DNA of 64,000 nucleotides from Terana coerulea (taxonomy: Eukaryota > Basidiomycota > Agaricomycetes > Polyporales > Phanerochaetaceae): the NCBI GenBank assembly GCA_024811115.1, contig JAKOGH010000002.1:434001-498000 (forward strand). Reading direction: 5' to 3'. This document shows positions 45,568 to 57,881 of this stretch, in pieces. Every line of letters starts with the position of its first letter. The first letter of the stretch is position 1. The notes under the pieces were generated by a model. That model had not been told where the DNA came from. It worked only from the letters and a program-made list of their open reading frames with translations, and searched no databases. The translations under genes and the position numbers were made by a program.

Positions 45568-47262
45568 ATGGCAGAAGGCTGCGCAGGCCAAACCGCCAGC
45601 ATGGCCTGCGCCCCCTCTTTGGCATCGCGGAGAGTATCTTTGGGGCCCGTTGCTGGTAGCCCTCAAGGATCTTCAACTTTGCTGCAATCTGCAGCAGCGG
45701 CGGCGTCACCTTTTCCTGCCGGTAATCGGCTGGGATTGTCTGTCGACAACGCTCCTGCTTCCGTACCGTCTGGCGCTGTACCCGCACCTTTGGGCGCTCA
45801 ACCAGCAAGTGACCTGTACGCGAACTTGCCCGACGTAGTGCCAACTCCGGCGCAAGGGCCCGTACCTGACAGTGCTAACCAGCATGTCGCGGTACAGGAT
45901 GCCAACCCCACCCTCCGATGACACCTAAATCTCCCGATCCCAGAAGTCCTGTCACCAATGCCAACGCTCTGGCGAGTGTTCCAGTTCTTTCTGCGCAAAG
46001 TGCGGCCGTCAGCAAGGATCTCGAAGTCGTTGACGAACTGTTGATGACGATGAAGCAAATGCTTGGGACGCTGGGGTCGACGTTTGATACATTGGGAGAG
46101 CAAACTATCAAAGTTGCCACCTTACCCGCCGCGATTGATGCAGTCCACCAGGTACGTGCATTTATCTCGCGGCTATTCTGGTCCGCTGATTTTTGCCATG
46201 TTTTCAAAAGATCTCATCTGTGAGCTGCCAACTTGAGCAACAGCATGTGCGCCAGGAGAATCGGATGATGGAGGTTAAGCAGATGTTTTCGGAGGAGATC
46301 CGAACCCGACTGTATGGAAGGCTGCGCGAGACTGCCAGCAACATTGTAAAGGAGATCATCCAGAAGCAAATTGCTGAAAGAGTTCGGCAACAAGTAAGCT
46401 GTCTTCATCCGATGTGTCCGCTTGAGATGACTCACTTGTCGTCTTCACAGCTTCAAGAGCAGATTCCTGAAAAAATGCGGGAGGAGGTGTACCGGTACAA
46501 GCGTCAGATCATGGAGGTCAAAATCAGCTTGCACAACTCGTAAATCTCTTTGTGCTCTCTGCTGCCAGACTTGCATGCTCACTGAGTCGGGATGTAGCGA
46601 AGCCCGGCGCCACAATGCGTTGATCCGGTCTAACTCGCTCGACGAACCCCTCCGGCCGCTTCTACGTCCACCGCCTTCCGCCGAGGATGACTACCGGTCG
46701 TCTTCACTGCTGACACCTACCGCGGGCAACGATGCTCACTCGGAAACACCGGTGCCCACGCCGTCGCCATTCGGACATACGAACATTCGGGGCAAGGCGC
46801 CAGTATTGGTCGTTGACGCTCGTATGCGCCACACGGCGTCGGGGCGCACGCCACTGTCTGCGATGGATCTCGAACCTGTTACGCCATCTCCGCTGTTCCC
46901 GCGGGACCTCAGCAGCCTAACCAAGCTCGGGCCTCAGGAGGCCAAGGCGTTGATGAGGGATTATCAAGCTCGTCAAAGTCAGACAAGTTGTGAGAACGCC
47001 GACTCAAGGACCAAACGGTCCGACGGACGAGGATTATTTGAGTGCCTCGGCGGCAACCGATACTGAGCTTGTCGAGGAGGAGGAGCCAACAGAGGAAAGC
47101 TTAAACAGGTTCTTATCCTACATCGGCGTAAGTTCTCCACCTCCTTCGCATAATTCTGATACTGACGCTTGCGTGTAGGTTGGCTTCCGGCTTGTGTCTG
47201 CGACGTCGCCGCAGGGGAAATTGGCTGCGGCGAATGATCCCTCCATTGCAAAGGCGGCTTAG
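45568..47262 (+). CDS. Conserved fungal coiled-coil protein, function unknown
   Basis: Start at 45,568 (MAEGCAGQTASMA). A Pro/Ala/Ser-rich N-terminal region precedes a helical core: EVVDELLMTMKQMLGTLGST, TIKVATLPAAIDAVHQ, then after an intron QENRMMEVKQMFSEEIRTRL and IVKEIIQKQIAERVRQQ, then EQIPEKMREEVYRYKRQIME. The C-terminal part has PSPLFPRDLSSLTKLGPQEA and SLNRFLSYIG and ends KLAAANDPSIAKAA. Heptad-like spacing suggests a coiled-coil. Two frame changes need care: near 45,920 (an 89-nt intron with a CTAAC branch site, or one missing C) and near 46,970 (unexplained by a good intron). Confidence 0.65.
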
Positions 47263-47636
47263 TGAGATTTGTATGTGGACTCTGACCTCTTCTATAGCAT
47301 GAGCGTGCAGTTCAGCGTTCTCTCCTTCTTTCCCGTGCTGACGCGCTGTCATCCTCATCTATTTGATCTTGAACAATGTGTATGTACGGCTTCTTGTTGC
47401 ATTAGAACCAGCTTCCAAAATGCATGTATATTACAATTTACAACGTGTATGTGACCTTGAGGCTTGTCCAATGCATAATACTGTTCGCTTTAATATGTGA
47501 ACTTCGCATGAGACATACAAGCTCAAGGTTCTATATCCAAAACCAAGTACTATTTACCTAAACCCTGTGAACGGGAAATCAGAAATCCAATGTCCAACAT
47601 CCATGGCCTCACTCTCGCCTGAATCTACACTGCAAG
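47263..47636. other. Intergenic, convergent 3' flanks
   Basis: No gene was recognised. Two genes end towards each other here. Confidence 0.45.
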
Positions 47637-49844
47637 TCACGCACCAGGAGCACCTCCTTCCACAGTGACAGGACGGCGATGAGTCGCGATTTCCACCAAA
47701 GCGGCATATGTCGGGATATTCCACCCATTAAACTCAATCACGTTCCGCTCCTGCGATTCGACATGCAGTGTCCCCATCGACCTCTGCATCCCAGCTCCAA
47801 CTGCTCTCCCGCGGCCTCCAGAAGCGCCTCCACCACGAGGTACTGGCCCTGCCACGCCGCCGCATGCAGCGGTGTTCTTCCATCCCGGCGGGTATTCACA
47901 TCTATTCCCGCACGAACCAATGCACGCACGGCCTCAGTGTTGCCAGATAGCGCGGCCTGGTGTAGGGGATAGCCCTCGGAGATGTCTGTGCCGCATGCGA
48001 CAAGATGTTCCACGACCTCGGGAATGAAGCAGTGGATGCCCCATTCGAGCGGCGTCCAACGTTTCAGTGCGCACCGCGCGTTGATGTTGCGTCTGAGGGT
48101 CGAAGGGTCGAGTTCAGCGAGCCTGTCCCTGATAGGCTTCCCTTCCCGGTCAATATCGAGCACAGCAAAATGTACTTCGTTGAATCTCTGCTTCTCGATA
48201 TAGGTTTCCAGGACCTCCTTGATGTCCTTGTTGAACACGGGTCCAATTATGCCTGTTTGGACGTCGCTGGCTCGGTCGGGTCTGCTGGTGGGACGAAGTT
48301 CACGGTTCAGCTCCCAGTGCACAAGTCCTTCCAGAGCTGTCCTGAAACAAATGCGTTAGGCTCGCCATGCTTGGTTACATGCAGATCCGTGTAGGCTGGT
48401 GCTTACTCGCGATGCGTATGGTTCTCCCATTCCGGGTGCGCTCCCGCTTCGAGCAACAGCCTAAACATATCGCGTACTGCATTGAAGTCATGGTGCTCCC
48501 CCGCAGATGACGCAGCGATCTAATGTGGATAGTCAATACAAAAGATTATTTCGGAAGAAAATGAGCGTACGTGTAATAGCCCATCTCCATGAATGTTAAT
48601 GTCGTTGACACTCGCTTCACCGGACCTCAGGATATTCTTGACAGATTCCACATCCATGTTCCATATATGGCGTAGAACGGGCGAGCCCCAAGGCTGAATG
48701 CGTGGAGTTTGGATACGGAAATCCAGGGGAAAGACGCGGAAGCGCAGTAACATCTCCACGTCTGTGAACCAAGTGGGCAAGAAGAGTTTCACCTGCGACG
48801 CAAAAAGTGCAGACTGCCTGCAAGTGACTACGTCGCAGTCCTCCAGCGTGATGCGTGTACAGCACAGGTCGAGGAGGTCCTGAGGTACGAATAGCCGTCC
48901 GAAGGCGCCGCACAGCCAGCGCGGGATGACGTTAGTTACAGGGGGATTGTGGCAGCAGCACTTGCAATCGTCAGGACATTGCAAACGAGATGTTCTCCGA
49001 CGGGGACGTCTCGATCGTCGTTCCCACCTGGTGTCGCCGGGAACATCCGCTAATTTCTGTAGCTTGGTGTTTTCGGCTACCGACAACGTTTGGGTCGACG
49101 ATGAGGTCTCATCCATGAGAAGAGGGTGCGAGGCTTGACCTTCCGAGGCTTGACCTTCCTCCAGCTTGTGAAAGATCTGCTGGAAGGCATGTTCGTGCCT
49201 TTGGGTTGAGTCATGTATGAGCTTGAACAGCCCAAGGTTGAGCATTCGCTGAGCCTCCATGTTTTGAGACATTTGCTCAATAAACCCTCGCAGAAAGATC
49301 GATTCTCCGCGAAATTCTTTGCGTAGTTGCGCAAGTTCGATCCGGACTGCTTCGGCAGTCTGTCTGAGAAACGTGTTAGTGTGTTCATAGCGTCGTACAC
49401 GTGAGGATCGACGACGTACGATGTAAATATAGCAATCACCTGAGTTACGGACGACTTCACTTCAGCCAGGTTCTCCTTGAGCTTGTTGCGTTTCCCCTCG
49501 TCGAAGTAGGCTAGAAGCTTGCGGATGTGCCGTTGCCTGATATCCTCTCCCTTTCGCACGAAGTCACTGATATCTCGGAGGAGGGTATCAAGTTTCTGCA
49601 TGAGGTCGAAGATCCGTTGAACTTCCTCTTCCTCCATCTCCGTAACAGACGGCACCCTCGGCACATAGTGTCCTGTGTGGATGCGCTGAAGCTGTAAAAG
49701 GGAAGAGCACACGTCTCGGGCCTCGCATTTCAGCTTCCGTGTTTCTTCCGGCGCATCCTGGATTTTGGTAATGATCTCATAGAGCTTATGGAGAACAGGG
49801 ATGCCGAAGCTGACGATGCCGATGATTGCACTTGCGGGATCCAT
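47637..49844 (-). CDS. Helo-like_N domain protein with ankyrin repeats
   Basis: Start at 49,844: MDPASAIIGIVSFGIPVLHK and a helical bundle match the N-terminal domain of fungal STAND proteins (Helo_like_N). An intron near 49,415-49,367 leads into a long helical linker (TAEAVRIELAQLRKEFRGES), then the Cys-rich CPDDCKCCCHNPP and a hydrophobic region. The C-terminus has ankyrin repeats (PLHQAALSGNTEAVRALVRA, RRDGRTPLHAAAWQGQYLVV). There is no NACHT or NB-ARC P-loop between effector-like domain and repeats. Similar fungal proteins act in non-self recognition and cell death; this is inferred. The last 60 codons are one base out of frame unless one G is added to a G3 run near 47,808. Confidence 0.75.
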
Positions 49845-50750
49845 GCGCTCTGGCGGGGGAAATGAGCGAGGGTGGCAAGCCGGCAGGCCGTCGGTGTATA
49901 TTTAGCGTTAAAGGTACCCACCGCAGTACTGCAACCTGTGCCTTATCAGAGCCAATTTGGCTTGCGCAGTCACAGAGCATGCCGCCCCATTCAACTTCGT
50001 ATTCCTGCGGGCAAGCAACGCACGAGATCAAGTATTTTTTTTCAAGCAAAACAAATACACTGGGACTTACTTTGTGTAAAACGAAGTCCGCGAATTATGA
50101 GGTAGTCTTGGGAAATAAGCGATGGCTGAGAAACTCCTACAAGAGGTACCTTGTGCATCGTATCCTCGCACGTCACGCGTTCCGACAAGTACGAAGCGCT
50201 CTGATATTTGGGTTCAGAGAGATAAGGCCTAAGGCTTTGCTAAGGCTGAGTTGGTGCATATTGGCTAACATGTGATGCACATTGCCTATGCCGAATACAC
50301 ACGGTGCAAAACTTGACTCGTCGGCCGTGCGCATAGCCTATCACGCTTCACGGAAATTCCATCGATAGATCTGCACGGCATTGTAAATTGGTCAGTATAC
50401 CTAACCAATACAATAGTGAATAGCCACGCTACCATTGTGCACACAGAGCTGTGATATACCCGACGTGCGTTTCATTTCTCGTAGTCTTGCTGACGCCGCT
50501 GATTCGTCGACCGAAATCAAGACCATCTCTGAATATTGAATGATGGGGGAATGCCATAAAAGGCAAGTACTGTAGTTGGCGCGATTTTCCGCGAGGACGA
50601 GCAGCATCCGTCGGAATGGTTGGAGGTCATCGTCACAGGACGGAGTCGTTACATCATCACCTCTGAGTCCTATAAATCATAACGACAAGCCAAGATGCAC
50701 TCACCTAACAATTTTCGCACCACCCAACCACCCTCGCCGTAAGTTCCACG
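49845..50750. other. Divergent promoter region, no gene recognised
   Basis: A 0.9-kb gap between two divergent genes. A 149-codon frame at 49,826-50,275 (plus) overlaps the neighbouring start and lacks any motif. Confidence 0.4.
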
Positions 50751-51581
50751 ATGCTCTCAGCCATCCGCCTATCCTCACGACATTCTCTACGGCCGTTCCC
50801 TCGCGCTGCAGCCACCCGCTCTTCCGCTTTTCACGCCACCGCACCTGCATCAATGTCGGCCACGTCGCAGACAACGAACACGCTCCCGACCGATTCTTCT
50901 CTCCCGGGCGAGAACTTCGAGGTCCGCCAGACATCGACGTCGGATGATTGGCACCCAGACCCGTCCAAGTCCATCAAGCTCTCCCCAGCCCGGCAGGCGT
51001 TGCTGGACGACATCATCGCGCTCTACTCCTGCGAACCCACGAGGCGCAGAGTGGAGAGGTATACGCCCGACTGCGTGTATGACGACCAGTTTGTGTACGC
51101 GAACGACCGGTACAAGATGGCCGGACAGTGGTTCGCATTGCCGAAGCTTTTCAAGGAGAGCAAGAACGAGGGATATGAAGTGATAAAGAACGAGGCGGGA
51201 CTTATTCAGTTCAAGAATGAACAGGTGCGTTATCACGTTATGCCCGCAAATCGGAGTTGACTCGATGTGCCGTAGACTTGGACTTTCCCTGGGGGCATCA
51301 AGTCGGCCACAATCAATGCGCTTGTATCCCTATCACTCGATCCAGACACCGCCGACTCCGACTTCCCGCAGGTCAAGTACCACAAGGACCAGGCGAACCA
51401 CAAGGACTACTCTCATGGCGGACCCGGCTTCGCTTTCAAGAAATGGCAGGCGGATAGAGTCGCCGGGCAAATGGATAATGAGGATGTTCAGTACTTCAAG
51501 AAGGATGACAAGGGGGAGTACCACGAGGACGTGAGGAAGTACAAAGACGGCGAAGACCAGGCTCCGAAGAACAGCTACTGA
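50751..51581 (+). CDS. NTF2/SnoaL-like fold protein with mitochondrial-type leader
   Basis: Two exons, 50751-51224 and 51276-51581. The N-terminus MLSAIRLSSRHSLRPFPRAA is basic and Ser-rich without acids, like a mitochondrial presequence. The core, DDIIALYSCEPTRRRVERYT then PDCVYDDQFVYANDRYKMAG and QWFALPKLFKESKN, has the spacing of SnoaL-like/NTF2-like proteins. The second exon starts TWTFPGGIKSATINALVSLS and ends in a charged tail (FKKDDKGEYHEDVRKY). No catalytic assignment is possible. The internal Met at MSATSQTT could give a cytosolic form. Confidence 0.72.
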
Positions 51582-51726
51582 GCATGTGTTGGTTTGGACG
51601 GTCCAGAGAGCGAATTATTGTAGCCATATTGTTGTACCATAAGTCCACTGGCCAACTCTACTTCGAAAATCGTAGTCATGGATGGGATACAAGCTGATAT
51701 ATCTTGACTTCATCCGTGATCCCACC

Positions 51727-53436
51727 CTAGAACACGGTAGTGAGCCCAACGTCCCGATTATTCTGCGTAAACCCGGAACTCACTTCAACGCTGACAAGCT
51801 TGTCGCCGATTAAATGCAGGTCGCTGTCGGGCGAATAGCCGTCAAGCTCAGGTAGCTGCTTTTCGCGGTACGGGAGGGAAGAAATAATCTCCTCGGAAAA
51901 CATCTGAGAGCCCGAGATTTCGCGGGAAGTGCGAATTTCTGTATGCGTTGTGTATCCGTCGTCTTCATGTCCAACTTTCTTTGAAGAGAAATCGACGATG
52001 AATTTATTAAAGGCGTAAACCGAACCGACGCCCTTCTGATTCCGGCGCATGTCTTGCATCCATGTCTGTTCATCAGACTCCAGCCAGCGCGTTTTCATCG
52101 GCCACTGCGCCCAGGGAATGATCTGCGTCGGATAATCTGCGTTTCCATTCGATACACTGGACAGATATGCATCGAGATCCTGCAAGAAAGCACCCATGGG
52201 GACGAAGAACGCGGCGTCACGGAGCTGCACCTGAGTGCTGTAAATGAAAACTCGTAACATCCTGCTATCCAGGCTCGTGTTCAGATATCCGTCTTCAGAG
52301 TTATCTGACCATGCCTGGTGCGGGGTGGACGGCGTTAGCACAAGTCGAATCTCATAGGCGCTGGGACGCGGAAGGTTATAGGAGGCAATGTGTATGGTAG
52401 GTCTAGAGATATTGTCCGAAATGTCACGGAGTTTGATTGTGCGGTCGATGACGTGTACTTCAATGGAGGGTGTTTGGTCGGGGCGGGCATAGCTGGTGAG
52501 AAGGAAACATGAGGGAGAGATGAGCGTGGCAGGATGGTCACCCCAGACGCGAGACCGTGTTTCGGGGGAAGAAAAACTCTGCCAGCATATATTAAGTACT
52601 GCTCATGGGCATAATGCTGAAAGTCGCTCACCGCTAGTTGCTCACCCGTCGTCCAGTCGAAAATGGCAATCTCGGTGAAGAACTCCATCCCATTCGCCAT
52701 ACTGACAGCTAGGGTTGTGTCCAGCACCTGCACGCGGGTGTAATGCGGTTTACTCTGCACCCTTTTCGAAAGGTTAAATCGAATTTGCTCGTCTGCCCGC
52801 GGGTGTGACGTCCCCGTGCGTAAGGACAGCGCTCTGCAGCTGAACCATCCAAGCGGCCCCCGGCCTCTAGTATTCACGGATGACCTGGCTACGAGAAGAT
52901 CTTGCGAAGGGTCGATGAACATGATACTACTCTCGGTGACGCGGTCGGCGACGGGCAGCTTGACGCGCCATGACTCTGTTACCGCGCCAGGCTTCTGCGA
53001 TACCACGGTGACGTCGAAGGCGTTCTCGTCGTCTTCTGGATCCGAGTTACGCAGAAGAACCCCATCTTTTACCGGCCAATACGAGAGGTCTGTGAAGGAC
53101 AGCGTCTCGATGAGCTCGAACGCCTTCGGCCGCCTCCACGTCCTACCGACGCGCTGGAGCATGCGCCGGCGAGCCTCGATGTCGCATGCGGGGTTGACAT
53201 GGGGGTCTTCATATCCAGCAGTGCCCAATTGAATCTTGTATGACAGACGAGTCGAGCCTTGAATGACTTCTCGGACTAGGCGACAAACCTAAAGAGTGAT
53301 AGAACGGTCAGAGTGCGGTCAGACGACCTTCGAAGTACGTACTCACGGATTGAAAGCGCAGTAAGTCTTCGAACTCGCAGAGTGTGAATATCCATTCAAT
53401 GAGTTCAGATGGCAGGCTGGTAAGAGTGGCTGTCAT
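51727..53436 (-). CDS. F-box protein
   Basis: Start at 53,436. Exon 1, TLTSLPSELIEWIFTLCEFE then DLLRFQS, is the first part of an F-box. Exon 2 continues VCRLVREVIQ and IQLGTAGYEDPHVNP. The rest is a beta-rich region resembling the C-terminal part of Agaricomycete F-box proteins (FNLSKRVQSKPHYTRVQVLD, AIFDWTTGEQLA, VHVIDRTIKLRDI, YEIRLVLTPSTPHQAW). The intron GTGAGC...GGCAG at about 52,578-52,632 must be removed to keep the frame; once removed the gene is intact. Expected role: substrate adaptor of an SCF ubiquitin ligase. It is divergent from another F-box gene, with a 238-bp shared upstream gap. Confidence 0.82.
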
Positions 53437-53674
53437 GTTTCGCAACACCGACTTGAGTATTTGTCATGAACCAGTGGAAGGAAGGAAATAAGAAGTGAAG
53501 GAGCGGGCGAAGCACTAGCGCTCGGCTTTGTGGAGACGGATCATTCGGCATATCGGCAACCTCGGGAGCTGAGGACTTCCTGATTAGGCGGCGATCGCCT
53601 TGATCGGGCCGGTATCTTGGCCTTCACGGTCGCCTGGCTCACTCGAGCAGCTTGCCTCTGCCTCCCATCATGCA

Positions 53675-55190
53675 ATGAGCTTGACAAGGACGGTCAAGAG
53701 GGCTAGGTGCGTCAAATATATTTCATTTCTTTGCCTTCAATGCTAACGTCGCTTAGGATTGACCTCGGATACGGGGAACAGACGAAGGAGTCCGAGGTGG
53801 ATGAAGCTCGAGAGCCTGCGACACCCGTCGCGATGCCCACTCTCCCTCGCGAACTCATTCACAAGATGCTCGAAGAGCTGGACGGAGACAAGAGGTCACT
53901 GCAGCGCTGCTCGCTGGTCTGCCGGGCGTGGCTCGCCGACTGCCGCTCGCACCTCTTCCGCACGGTACACATCATGGATGCGCTCTATCCTGGCCAGTGG
54001 GGGCTCCCCAATCGCTCAAACCGCATCAAGACGTTTTCCGAATTTCTTCAGCGATACGCGACACCACTATTTTGCTCGTCCATCCGCATCCTCCGCATTT
54101 GCGGCGACGAACGGGCGTCAGATACCCACCAGAAGACGCGAATAGCGCTCTCCATGCTGGCGTCCATCGTGGACAAGCTCCCCTTACTCAAAGCCCTCGA
54201 TCTCACACGCATTGTGCTAGGTCACTGGAGCCCTCAGCGTCCACGCTTCCGCAAGTTTGCAGTCCAGACCCTCTCGATCCATGGCGTGGGGTGTTCGGTG
54301 GACGATGCTGGAGGCCTATGGGACGTTCTTAACCTATTCGAGAAAATCGGAAGTCTAAATGCCAGTTACGTTGACGTCCCCACAGCGATAGGCCTTTACT
54401 CGCACAAAACCACCACAAACGTTGAGATCGACCAAATCGCGCTCAAGGGTTGCCTGCGTGGGCAGGACAAGCCCGAGCTCCGGCGGCTGTCGACCGTATA
54501 CCGTCTCCTCGAGCTCTTTCTGGACCTCCCCGGCGAGACAAAGATGCGCTCGGTGAAGGTACAGTGCGGCGTCCTCGCAGAGGTTAGAGCACTCGGCATG
54601 TTCCTACAGCGAGCCGGTCGGGACATCGAGCACCTTGGCATCGAGTTGTTCGAGCTCACAAGAGAGCACATCGGTACGTGCCAAACACAAGCCCTGATCT
54701 CCGCGACGGTGTCTCTGATGATGTGACTTCAGACCCCGAAACGGTCGTCCAGGCGCTCCATCTCTCGGAGTGCACCCAACTACAAACCCTGCGCCTGTCC
54801 ATCTTTCCTAACACGTCGGAGGGCTCGCGCAACTCGGCGGCCAGTGTCTGTTTCTCTCTGCTCATCGCGTCCCTTACACCCGAGATACGCCAAATCGATG
54901 TTATCCTCGGGTACAACGACGTGCTCATGCCCAACCTCGTCTCGTTCAAGTGGGAAGCCATACAAGACGCCCCGTGGTACCGTCTCAAGAATCTGCAAGC
55001 ACTCACCTTTGGTCTCATGCCTCATCGTTCGGACTCGACCGTCGAAATGAATGCGAGAATGTATATCGGGAGCCAGTTACCTTCTCTTACCTACCGTGGT
55101 GTACTAGCGTTTGATACGAAGGTGAGTCGTCATCTCCCGCTCGTTACTAGCGTCACCTAACGCATCATCCGGTAGTCATTTTGGTACTGA
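53675..55190 (+). CDS. F-box protein with leucine-rich C-terminal region
   Basis: Start at 53,675 (MSLTRTVKRAR), with intron 53,707-53,756. The second exon contains the F-box TLPRELIHKMLEELDGDKRS then CSLVCRAWLADCRSHLFRTV. Irregular leucine-rich segments follow (LPLLKALDLTRIVLGH, CTQLQTLRLSIFPN). A second intron lies at 54,674-54,732. A third (GTGAGT at 55,122 to GGTAG at 55,175) gives the ending SFWY-stop at 55,190; reading through instead stops at 55,160. This is the typical expanded Agaricomycete F-box class, predicted to recruit targets to SCF ligases. Confidence 0.82.
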
Positions 55191-57250
55191 GGGGATCCTA
55201 TGTGAAGTTGTCATGCCACCTCATCGCATCCACTATTCACAGCAACAGTCAACTCACAACTCATCCATATATCCGCAACTGCATCATCATTATCATCTGG
55301 GGCTCGGGAATATAATGCCATATTTACTCCACATTCAGTCGACAGCACGCCGCCGTGTGTTTCGCCGCCGGGCGTGACGAGCGCGGGCTACCCGGGTTCT
55401 CGCGTTAAGGTCGGTAGGGCGTAGGGTATTGCGCCCGGACACCGTCCGAGCGGAACGACGTACGTACTGGGTTCACCGCACCGCCTTGCGGCGCTGGTGG
55501 CAGCAACGCTCGGCCGTAATGCCACACGCCGCTGCAGCGTTGCCCCAACCGTTTCTCTGGTTGTCATCTGACCACGAGTTACGCCCACACTAACCTTGCA
55601 CAGGCGATGACGCTCTGGCCCCATAGCTGTCCCATGCGCCTCCCACGCGTTGTTTGTGCGAGGCGAGAGCGTGCGCTGCGGTTGCGACAGACGCCGGGGC
55701 GCTTTGTCTCAGAGTAACCCTTGCCAACCCTGCGGTTAATCGCCTCTAGGCTCGGCGATTATGTATCCTTATTAGCTCCGGCCTTCGTCCCATGCGACTT
55801 CCTATACGACGGGAAATGGGGAATCGTTGTCATTGAGTAACCTCGGCCGACGAGGTTAATCAATAGGCCCGCTGAGGTAAGTAATCCGTTAGGCTTTTCA
55901 TTAAAAATCGCACTCACACCGCCATTCGTGCGTATGTACGCAATACGTAGATGATGAAAGCATCTCCCGGCGGGGACGTGTGAAGTCTACCACTATTCAC
56001 GGTGATGCGCAGTCTAGACGTCGGTCGGTTCCGAAGATGCCCCTGCGCGCCCGGCCGTGCACAAGGACTTTTACCTTTGTCTTTAGGTACCGAGCCTCTC
56101 ATAGCACATGGAGGAAGATGCTACGAAGGTGTCTGGTATTTCTACTGGCCGGTCTGGGCTCGAGCGGCTCACGGCGCCTCGCGGTCCAATGGGCGCTAAC
56201 GGAAGGCAGCGGCATCACCCAAAGTTTGATCCGTCGCGGACCACGTTTCTCGGGGACGATTGCAATTCGAGGGTGCCTGCGCCCCTTCCACTCGTTCCCG
56301 TCGAATTCCCATCTACGTTTCATGAGGCTTGCCTGGCAATCGCCGAGCGATGGAAGAGGCTGAGCTATGGAAGGACAAGGCAACGTTCGCTGCTTAGTTG
56401 CGTCTTTTTCTGCTCCAGACTGCGATGTCGCCCGTTTCGACGTCTGGTTGCCCACGCCTTTCACGGGCGTGAGGTCACCGAGTGCGCAGCCTGCTCCATG
56501 CGGTTTTACGTGCAGTCAAGAAAGCATGCATCCCCGGGGCCGGTGAGTGCTGAATTGACCGTCTGGCTTGGCTCGACTATTTGCTCACTTTCCCGCAGTG
56601 TTACAGGAGTAACAAGTCTGTCATTCGTGGCGATCTAGAATGGTATCCAGACGTATAGATGACCGTCAAGAGGTCGTCAGAATGCCGACATGAGATGTTG
56701 TCGCCACTGCTGGTGGTCTGTGCGCAATGCCGGCAGGTCACATCTTGACGCTGGCGCCGAGCGCTGACCGGAGCAGCCCTGGATGCCGACCCATCTCAGA
56801 AATGAGACCCGCTTCTCCCTCGTGCGGACTTACTATTACTCGGCTGCAGCGTCGCGGTTCGTGGTATTGTGGCCATGCCGTTACAGCGTCCGCGCTCGCC
56901 AGGCGTTCCGTCGCCCCTTCCGCGGGCGGTTCAGGCGCGTCCCATTCGGTTGCTCCTCGTGGATATTCCCGAAAATTCATCAACGGGGGTGCGTTTCCTC
57001 ATTCGCCCCTTGGGGAGTACTGCAATCAATCTGCATCTGCGGGCGACCCCTGCAGGCTTCGTGCCTGGCCTGCATGCGAAGGCCTCCTGCCCTCGCACCG
57101 CACGCGCTCGGGTATAAAGGTGAATGCGGCGTGAAGGGTGTGGCAACCAGCTCCACTCCCAGGATCTGTTCCACTCACCCTTCACCCTTCACCTCATCCC
57201 CTCTCCCCTCTCTCTTCACGCGAAACCACCCCTCCCAGAATTTTTTCACG
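55191..57250. other. Long intergenic region with inverted repeats
   Basis: No gene is supported. Two short perfect inverted repeats lie at 55,737-55,761 and 55,838-55,858. The last 400 bp are the upstream part of the duplicated expansin-like unit, including the 17-bp element at 56,880-56,896. Confidence 0.45.
57113..57118 (+). promoter_or_regulatory. TATA box of expansin-like gene 1
   Basis: TATAAA in GGTATAAAGG, 133 bp before the start codon at 57,251. The paralog at 59,212 has a TATA box at a similar distance. Confidence 0.65.
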
Positions 57251-57881
57251 ATGCAGTCCCCCATGTTCCTCCTTGCCCTCTTCGTGTTCACCTTCATGAC
57301 CCTTTTCGTAAACGCTGCGCCCGTTGCCGAGTGCGGCGCCCCTGCCTCCGCCCCGGCCCCCGCGCCCGTCAAGGTGCAATCTGACGTCGCGATCACTGGT
57401 ACCCACAGCGGTCAAGGTACGCATGCTTTATTGTTGATCTGTGGTGTATGCTCACGTAACACCCAGGTACCTGGTACGAGACTGGCCTCGGAGCTTGCGG
57501 CATTTGGAACTCTGACTCCGATCACATCGTTGCCGTTGGCCATGGCTTGTTCGACACCTACCCGTACGTGCACGATACATGCTAGAGCATGATTCCGCGA
57601 CTTACATATACTTAGGGGTTACAACGGTGCCAACCCCAACGACAACCCTATCTGCAACAAGAAGCTCACCGCCCACTGTAAGCACCGGATTATGCCCATC
57701 GTAGCGATGTTTTATTTATAGGTGCTTCCTCACAGACCAGGGCAAATCGGTCACTGTCACGGTCGTCGATCGCTGCGTCGGCTGCGACACCTACGACCTC
57801 GATTTCTCGCCCTCCGCCTTCTCGAGTCTGGCGTCTCAGTCCGTCGGACGTCTGTCCGGCCTGACCTGGTCCTTCAACTAG
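57251..57881 (+). CDS. Secreted expansin-like (double-psi beta-barrel) protein 1
   Basis: Start at 57,251 with a clear signal peptide (MQSPMFLLALFVFTFMTLFV, then NAAP). After an Ala/Pro-rich linker comes one double-psi beta-barrel domain: GTWYETGLGACGIWNSDSDH, YNGANPNDNPICNKKLTAHY, VTVTVVDRCVGCDTYDLDFS and LSGLTWSFN at the end. The VVDRCxGC...DLDFSPSAF signature and paired cysteines match fungal expansin-like/RlpA-like proteins, thought to loosen or bind wall polysaccharides, although related fungal proteins have other activities. The four exons share intron positions with the paralog at 59,212. Confidence 0.87.

Noticed and set aside
45830..45925. Frame change near 45,920 as a definite missing base
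   Set aside because: An 89-nt intron with a CTAAC branch point and CAG acceptor gives the same result; the two cannot be separated by eye.
49826..50275. Plus-strand frame of 149 codons
   Set aside because: It overlaps the start of the Helo-like gene on the other strand and shows no motif.
51727..53228. Apparent frame break near 52,357 in the F-box gene
   Set aside because: Removing a GTGAGC...GGCAG intron near 52,578-52,632 puts the entire C-terminal part in one open frame, so no break exists.
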